A stretch of DNA of 12,366 nt from JBMTVT01 sp049451635 (GTDB taxonomy: Bacteria > Bacteroidota > Bacteroidia > Flavobacteriales > Flavobacteriaceae), in assembly GCA_049451635.1 (NCBI GenBank), contig JBMTVT010000063.1, positions 1 through 12,366 of the forward strand, given 5' to 3'. A program made the position numbers and the translations under genes. Numbering within the stretch: position 1 is the stretch's first letter; every line of letters begins with the position of its first letter. This document shows, in pieces, positions 8,476 through 12,366 of the stretch. The notes beneath the pieces were generated by a model. The model did no database searches. It was not told the origin of the DNA and saw only the letters and a list, made by a program, of their open reading frames with translations.

Positions 8476-8483
8476 CAAATATA
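8476..8483 (-). promoter_or_regulatory. Candidate -7 box for the membrane-protein gene
   Basis: On the minus strand this reads TATATTTG, a full match to the Bacteroidota -7 consensus TAnnTTTG, about 33 bases before the ATG at 8443. The implied leader is about 25 bases. A TTG -33 box at normal spacing is not evident. The rest of the 92-base gap 8444-8535 shows nothing else. Confidence 0.45.
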
Positions 8484-8535
8484 AACAATCTTTTAAGCTT
8501 TGCATACCTTTAAATGACACGGATGTTTTTCATAA

Positions 8536-8829
8536 TTATTTGTTTATTGAGCTCTTGGAAAGATTATGATCATCAACATTGATGTCCACATCACTCATTT
8601 TAAACTGACAAGGATGCTCATACCCTGTAGCATGTGTAATTTCGATTAGTTCTTTTCGAAATGTTTTAAAGTATTGCGCCAATCGAACCGATTTAAGGGT
8701 AATATCAATACCATTTTGCAACCATTTACTTTGAGTTGCGATTCCAGTAGGACAACGATTGGTATGGCATACTTGCGCTTGAACACTCCCAATAATCATC
8801 ATAGCCTCTCGAGCTACATTGATATAGTT
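8536..8829 (-). pseudogene. 3' remnant of an FMN-dependent glutamate-synthase-like gene
   Basis: The translated fragment runs from YINVAREAMM through the motif CHTNRCPTGIATQ to a stop at 8536-8538, about 97 codons. This is the C-terminal end of the glutamate synthase alpha/beta-barrel domain (FMN and 3Fe-4S binding, GltB-like, usually about 500 residues in the stand-alone form). Everything upstream, including most of the FMN barrel, is missing: at about 8824-8829 the sequence changes abruptly into an amidohydrolase gene in a different frame. The family's three cluster cysteines are spaced C-x5-C-x4-C; here the second and third are present, but the first position is Ser (AGT at 8785-8787, in GSVQAQVC). 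An ATG at 8802 opens an 88-codon frame, but it starts in mid-domain and I do not regard it as a gene. Confidence 0.85.
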
Positions 8830-9907
8830 GTAGCTTTTCGTAAACGAACATTCTCAACTCCAGCAACTTTTTGTAGGCTAGGTAGCATTTTATCTACCAA
8901 ATCAAAATCGTTATACGTTATAGCAGTATTGTTTTGAAATTCTATAGTGGATTCGCCACCGTAGGCTTTTGCTAAGGTTGTTACCATTTCTGTCATACGT
9001 TTTTCAATATGGGCTTTCATATTCGGGTCTAAGGTCCTTAGAGTTCCTATGAGTTCTGCGCTTTCAGGAATAATATTAAAACGTGTTCCTTCTGTAATTT
9101 TTCCAACGGTAATAACAGCAGCTTCATCTACAAGTTTAGATTCCCTACTAATAATTGTTTGTAAGCCATCAATAATTTTTACTGAAATTAAAATTGTATC
9201 CACCCCTTGCCAAGGTCTGCCGCCATGGGTTTGTTTTCCTTTTACATTAATTACGAAACGCTCAACCGATGCCATGACTCGTCCTTTTTTATAGTGGATG
9301 GTTCCAACTTCATAATTAGAGCGAATGTATAAACCAAAAATGGTATCTAATATTGGGTTTTCTAAAACGCCTTCTTTAATCATTAGTTTTGCACCACCCT
9401 CTTCACCAAGTGGAGGTCCTTCTTAAGCTGGTTGAAAAATAAATTTTACCGTGCCATTTATTTTATCTTTATTTTTTGAAAGAATTTCAGCAACACCCAT
9501 TAAAATGGCCATATGGGTATCGTGACCGCAAGCATGCATAACACCAGTTTCGGTATTTAAAAAAGTAGTTATTACTTTCGATTTAAAAGGTAAATCGTTT
9601 CTTTCAGTGACTGGTAGCGCGTCAATATCAGCACGAATTGCAATCACTTTTCCAGGATTAATCCCTTTTAAAATCCCAACCACTCCCGTATGGGCAATAC
9701 CTGTTTGCACTTCAATATTGAGTGATTTTAGGTGTTTTGCTATTTTTTCAGCAGTTTTGAATTCCCTATTGGATAGTTCTGGATTTTGATGAAAATGGCG
9801 TCGCTACTCAATAACTTTTGGTTCTATGTCTCTGATTTGTTGTTCTAAGGAAGTTTAAGAATAGAGATTTGTTAGTCCTAAGAAAAAAGAAAAATAATAG
9901 GTTTCAT
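8823..9907 (-). pseudogene. Secreted M20-family amidohydrolase, multiply disrupted
   Basis: Remnant of an M20/ACY1-type amidohydrolase (N-acyl amino acid or aminobenzoyl-type deacylase) with a signal peptide. Readable pieces include RRHFHQNPELS, AIRADIDALPV, the metal motif HACGHDTHMA, GGRPWQGVD and RFNIIPESAELIGTLR. Lesions in reading order: the start MKPIIFLF (ATG 9905-9907) goes out of frame in a T-rich run near 9883-9888 relative to FLGLTNLYS; TAA at 9855-9857 where Gln is expected; TAG at 9804-9806 where Trp is expected before RRHFHQ; TAA at 9423-9425 replacing the first Glu of the conserved PAEEG catalytic/metal pair; and after LRKATT (8826) the 3' end is lost and replaced by the glutamate-synthase fragment. 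The usual GLHI histidine also reads GLYI (9327-9329). About 360 codons remain, so the C-terminal metal ligand is gone. It cannot make an active enzyme. Confidence 0.9.
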
Positions 9908-10045
9908 GTAAAATATTTTGAAGTTTAAATATATTCAAAAAATATCCAAAGGATAAAACAAGTTATAATTGTTTATAATTATTAATAAATCCGCTTAATA
10001 AAAACCACAACAATGGTTATTTTCACTTCTTAAAATGAAAATGAA
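9908..10045. promoter_or_regulatory. Divergent intergenic region before the UvrD-type helicase
   Basis: A very AT-rich 138-base gap between the dead amidohydrolase and the helicase, containing a repeated TTATAATT (about 9963-9983) and, just before the helicase start, a 7-bp inverted repeat. I found no exact TAnnTTTG box in either direction; TATTTTG at 9912-9919 on the plus strand and TATCCTTTG on the minus strand are each off by one base. A helicase promoter must lie here or be weak. Confidence 0.3.
10019..10042 (+). repeat. Small inverted repeat abutting the helicase start
   Basis: ATTTTCA (10019-10025) and TGAAAAT (10036-10042) are perfect 7-base arms around a 10-base loop, ending three bases before the TTG start at 10046. 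In RNA this weak AT-rich hairpin would sit over the initiation region. In DNA this AT-rich such a repeat can occur by chance. Confidence 0.3.
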
Positions 10046-12366
10046 TTGGAGACCTATTTAAGTCAATTAAATGATGCACAGTTAGAGCCCACTAAACAAA
10101 TTGAAGGGCCTATGATTGTTATTGCTGGTGCGGGTTCGGGCAAAACTAGAGTACTCACTTACCGCATAGCTTATATGATGAGCAAAGGTATTGACCCGTT
10201 TAATATTTTGGCACTTACTTTTACCAATAAGGCAGCACGGGAAATGAAAGAGCGTATTGCTACCATAGTTGGGGCAAGTGAAGCAAAGAATTTATGGATG
10301 GGAACTTTCCACTCGGTATTTGCCCGAATTTTGCGAAGTGAAGCAGACAAGTTGGGGTATCCAAGTAATTTTACAATTTACGATACACAAGATTCTGATA
10401 GGTTGATTGCCTCTATTATCAAAGAAATGAATCTGGATAAAGATATTTATAAATACAAGCAAATACGTTCCAGAATTTCCTCTTATAAAAACAGTTTGAT
10501 TACCGTTAGAGCATATTTTCAAAATCCGGAATTGATTGAAGCCGATACCATGGCTAGACGACCAAAAATGGGCGATATTTATAAAGCTTACGTAGACCGA
10601 TGCTTTAAAGCTGGGGCTATGGATTTTGATGATTTATTGTTAAAGACAAACGAATTATTAACGCGTTTTCCTGATGTGCTGGCAAAATACCAAAACCGAT
10701 TTAGGTATATTTTGGTGGATGAGTACCAAGATACCAACCACTCACAATATTTGATAGTTAGAGCGCTTTCTGATAAGTTTCAAAATATATGCGTGGTTGG
10801 GGATGATGCCCAGAGTATTTATGCGTTTCGTGGTGCCAATATCAATAATATTTTGAATTTCCAGAAGGATTACGAAGGTGTAAAGGTTTTTAGATTGGAA
10901 CAAAATTATCGTTCCACAAAAAATATTGTTAATGCCGCTAATTCCATCATTGATAAAAATCAAACAAAACTTGATAAAATAGTTTGGACAGCTAATGATG
11001 AAGGGGCAAAAATAAAAGTAAACCGTTCGTTAACGGATGCAGATGAAGGGCGTTATGTAGCCAGTACCATTTTTGATAATAAAATGAACCATCAGCTAAA
11101 AAACAGTGATTTTGCCATTCTTTATAGAACCAATGCGCAATCGCGTTCTATTGAAGACGCCTTGAGAAAGCGCGATATTCCTTATAGAATTTACGGTGGT
11201 TTGTCATTTTATCAACGTAAGGAAATCAAGGATGTATTGTCGTATTTACGGCTGGTAATAAATCCTGCTGATGAAGAAGCTTTAAAACGTGTCATTAATT
11301 TCCCTCCTCGTGGTATTGGCCAAACCACTATTGATAAGCTTATTGTTGCCGCCAATGGTTATGAAAAGACCATTTTTCAGGTCATGAAAAATATTGACAA
11401 AGCTGAAGTAAACATTAATTCTGGAACAAAAACAAAACTTCAAGATTTTGTAACACTAATAGAAAGCTATCAAGTAATGAATCAAACAGCCGATGTTTTT
11501 GAACTTGCTGAGCATGTAACAAGAACCAGTGGACTGATTCGAGAATTCAATAAGGACGGGACACCCGAAGGTGTAACTAGAATGGAAAATATTGAAGAGC
11601 TCTTAAACGGTATGAAAGATTTTGTTGAAGGCCAAAAAGAAATAGCTGATGCTAGAGGCTCTTTGGCAGAATTTTTAGAGGATGTTGCGCTTGCCACAGA
11701 TTTGGATAACGATAAAGTCGATACTGATAGTGTTGCGTTGATGACTATACATTTAGCAAAAGGCTTAGAGTTTCCGTATGTATATATTGTTGGATTGGAG
11801 GAAGATTTGTTCCCAAGCGCCATGAGCATGAATACACGTAGTGAGTTGGAGGAGGAGAGACGCTTATTTTATGTGGCTTTAACGCGTGCAGAAAAACAAG
11901 CGTATTTAACATACGCACTGTCGCGCTATCGATGGGGAAAATTGGTGGATTCTGAACCAAGTAGGTTTATTGAAGAAATTGATGATGTATATTTAGACAT
12001 AGTTACACCAATTGAGGAGCTACGTATAAACCCCATGCTTTCGGCTGATATTTTTGGCGATATAGAACCTAACCAAATTAGATATAAACCAGCAAAACAA
12101 CCAATATTTAAAAAGGGAGAACCAAAAAAAGACATAGAAAAATTTCAGTTAACCACACCTAAAAATTTGAAAAGAGTTTCATCAACAAATGGCAATACTA
12201 ATTTGTTTGATAGTAAGTTGTTAGTTGGTAATATTGTAAAGCATGAACGTTTTGGTACTGGTGAAGTTTTAAAAATTGAAGGTTTAGGTGCTGATGTGAA
12301 AGCTGAAATTAAATTTCAAACAGGTATTAAAAAACTGTTATTGCGTTTTGCGAAATTGGAAGTTGT
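10046..12366 (+). CDS. PcrA/UvrD-type ATP-dependent 3'-5' DNA helicase (3' end cut by window)
   Basis: 773 codons remain open to the window edge and encode a superfamily 1A helicase acting in nucleotide-excision repair, replication-fork upkeep and removal of recombinase filaments. Visible motifs are Q motif Gln12 (LNDAQLEP), Walker A AGAGSGKT (Lys33), motif Ia LTFTNKAAREMKER, motif II VDEYQDT (Asp225-Glu226), motif III GDDAQSIYAFRGA, motif IV EQNYRST, motif V TIHLAKGLEFP, and motif VI RRLFYVALTRAEK starting at Arg605. The C-terminus (VGNIVKHERFGTGEVL...KKLLLRFAKLEV) is the small Tudor-like domain that binds RNA polymerase in PcrA; it usually ends within a few residues, so the stop should lie just beyond 12366. 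An in-frame TAA at 10031-10033 leaves TTG at 10046 (LETYLSQLN) as the only start that keeps the Q motif; the next in-frame ATG (10112) would cut it off. Confidence 0.95.
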   Translation, partial: METYLSQLNDAQLEPTKQIEGPMIVIAGAGSGKTRVLTYRIAYMMSKGIDPFNILALTFTNKAAREMKERIATIVGASEAKNLWMGTFHSVFARILRSEADKLGYPSNFTIYDTQDSDRLIASIIKEMNLDKDIYKYKQIRSRISSYKNSLITVRAYFQNPELIEADTMARRPKMGDIYKAYVDRCFKAGAMDFDDLLLKTNELLTRFPDVLAKYQNRFRYILVDEYQDTNHSQYLIVRALSDKFQNICVVGDDAQSIYAFRGANINNILNFQKDYEGVKVFRLEQNYRSTKNIVNAANSIIDKNQTKLDKIVWTANDEGAKIKVNRSLTDADEGRYVASTIFDNKMNHQLKNSDFAILYRTNAQSRSIEDALRKRDIPYRIYGGLSFYQRKEIKDVLSYLRLVINPADEEALKRVINFPPRGIGQTTIDKLIVAANGYEKTIFQVMKNIDKAEVNINSGTKTKLQDFVTLIESYQVMNQTADVFELAEHVTRTSGLIREFNKDGTPEGVTRMENIEELLNGMKDFVEGQKEIADARGSLAEFLEDVALATDLDNDKVDTDSVALMTIHLAKGLEFPYVYIVGLEEDLFPSAMSMNTRSELEEERRLFYVALTRAEKQAYLTYALSRYRWGKLVDSEPSRFIEEIDDVYLDIVTPIEELRINPMLSADIFGDIEPNQIRYKPAKQPIFKKGEPKKDIEKFQLTTPKNLKRVSSTNGNTNLFDSKLLVGNIVKHERFGTGEVLKIEGLGADVKAEIKFQTGIKKLLLRFAKLEV

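Noticed and set aside
8536..8802. Stand-alone 88-residue iron-sulphur protein
   Set aside because: It begins in mid-domain of a glutamate synthase barrel, lacks one cluster cysteine and abuts a deletion junction.
8814..9710. Two separate short peptidase genes (8814-9383 and 9423-9710)
   Set aside because: Both lie in the same frame and are divided by a single stop codon within the conserved PAEEG motif; together with the upstream lesions they form one pseudogene.
10292..12135. Minus-strand frames opposite the helicase
   Set aside because: Antisense shadows of an intact helicase frame containing all SF1 motifs.
1..12366. tRNA, rRNA, riboswitch, CRISPR array, insertion sequence or attachment site
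   Set aside because: Read through by eye on both strands; no cloverleaf, repeat-spacer pattern, transposase or terminal inverted repeats recognised. Small structured RNAs would need a covariance-model search.

Overview
The window looks like a piece of a Flavobacteriaceae (Bacteroidota) chromosome. The DNA is AT-rich, there are no obvious Shine-Dalgarno sequences, two starts are preceded by TAnnTTTG-type -7 boxes, and the protein repertoire (Smr-less MutS2, RecG, an M1 peptidase with an AGMEN motif, PcrA/UvrD with a C-terminal Tudor-like tail) fits that family. This assignment is inference from style and family knowledge; no search was run.

Layout. Positions 66-2231 (minus) hold a MutS2-family ATPase and 2462-4564 (minus) the RecG helicase, each apparently its own unit; a hairpin follows recG and a candidate promoter lies before mutS2. 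Diverging from recG, 4674-6707 (plus) encodes a secreted M1 zinc aminopeptidase. It overlaps by four bases (ATGA) a patatin-like acyl hydrolase at 6704-7606, and three bases later comes a broken second patatin copy (7610-7920). From about 7610 to 9907 the DNA is a decay zone: the truncated patatin paralogue, an intact 173-aa membrane-anchored protein of unknown function (minus, 7922-8443), the last quarter or less of an FMN-dependent glutamate-synthase-like gene, and an M20-family amidohydrolase carrying one frameshift, three nonsense codons and a deleted 3' end fused directly to the glutamate-synthase remnant. The right end (10046 to the window edge, plus) is a nearly complete PcrA/UvrD-type helicase whose only usable start appears to be TTG.

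How it fits together. Three genes (mutS2, recG, pcrA/uvrD) concern nucleic-acid maintenance but are not one operon. The M1 peptidase and patatin are probably co-translated. I found no tRNA, rRNA, CRISPR array, insertion sequence or phage gene, and no convincing new multi-gene system. The most informative part is the cluster of independent inactivating lesions between patatin and the helicase, with one open membrane-protein gene preserved inside it.
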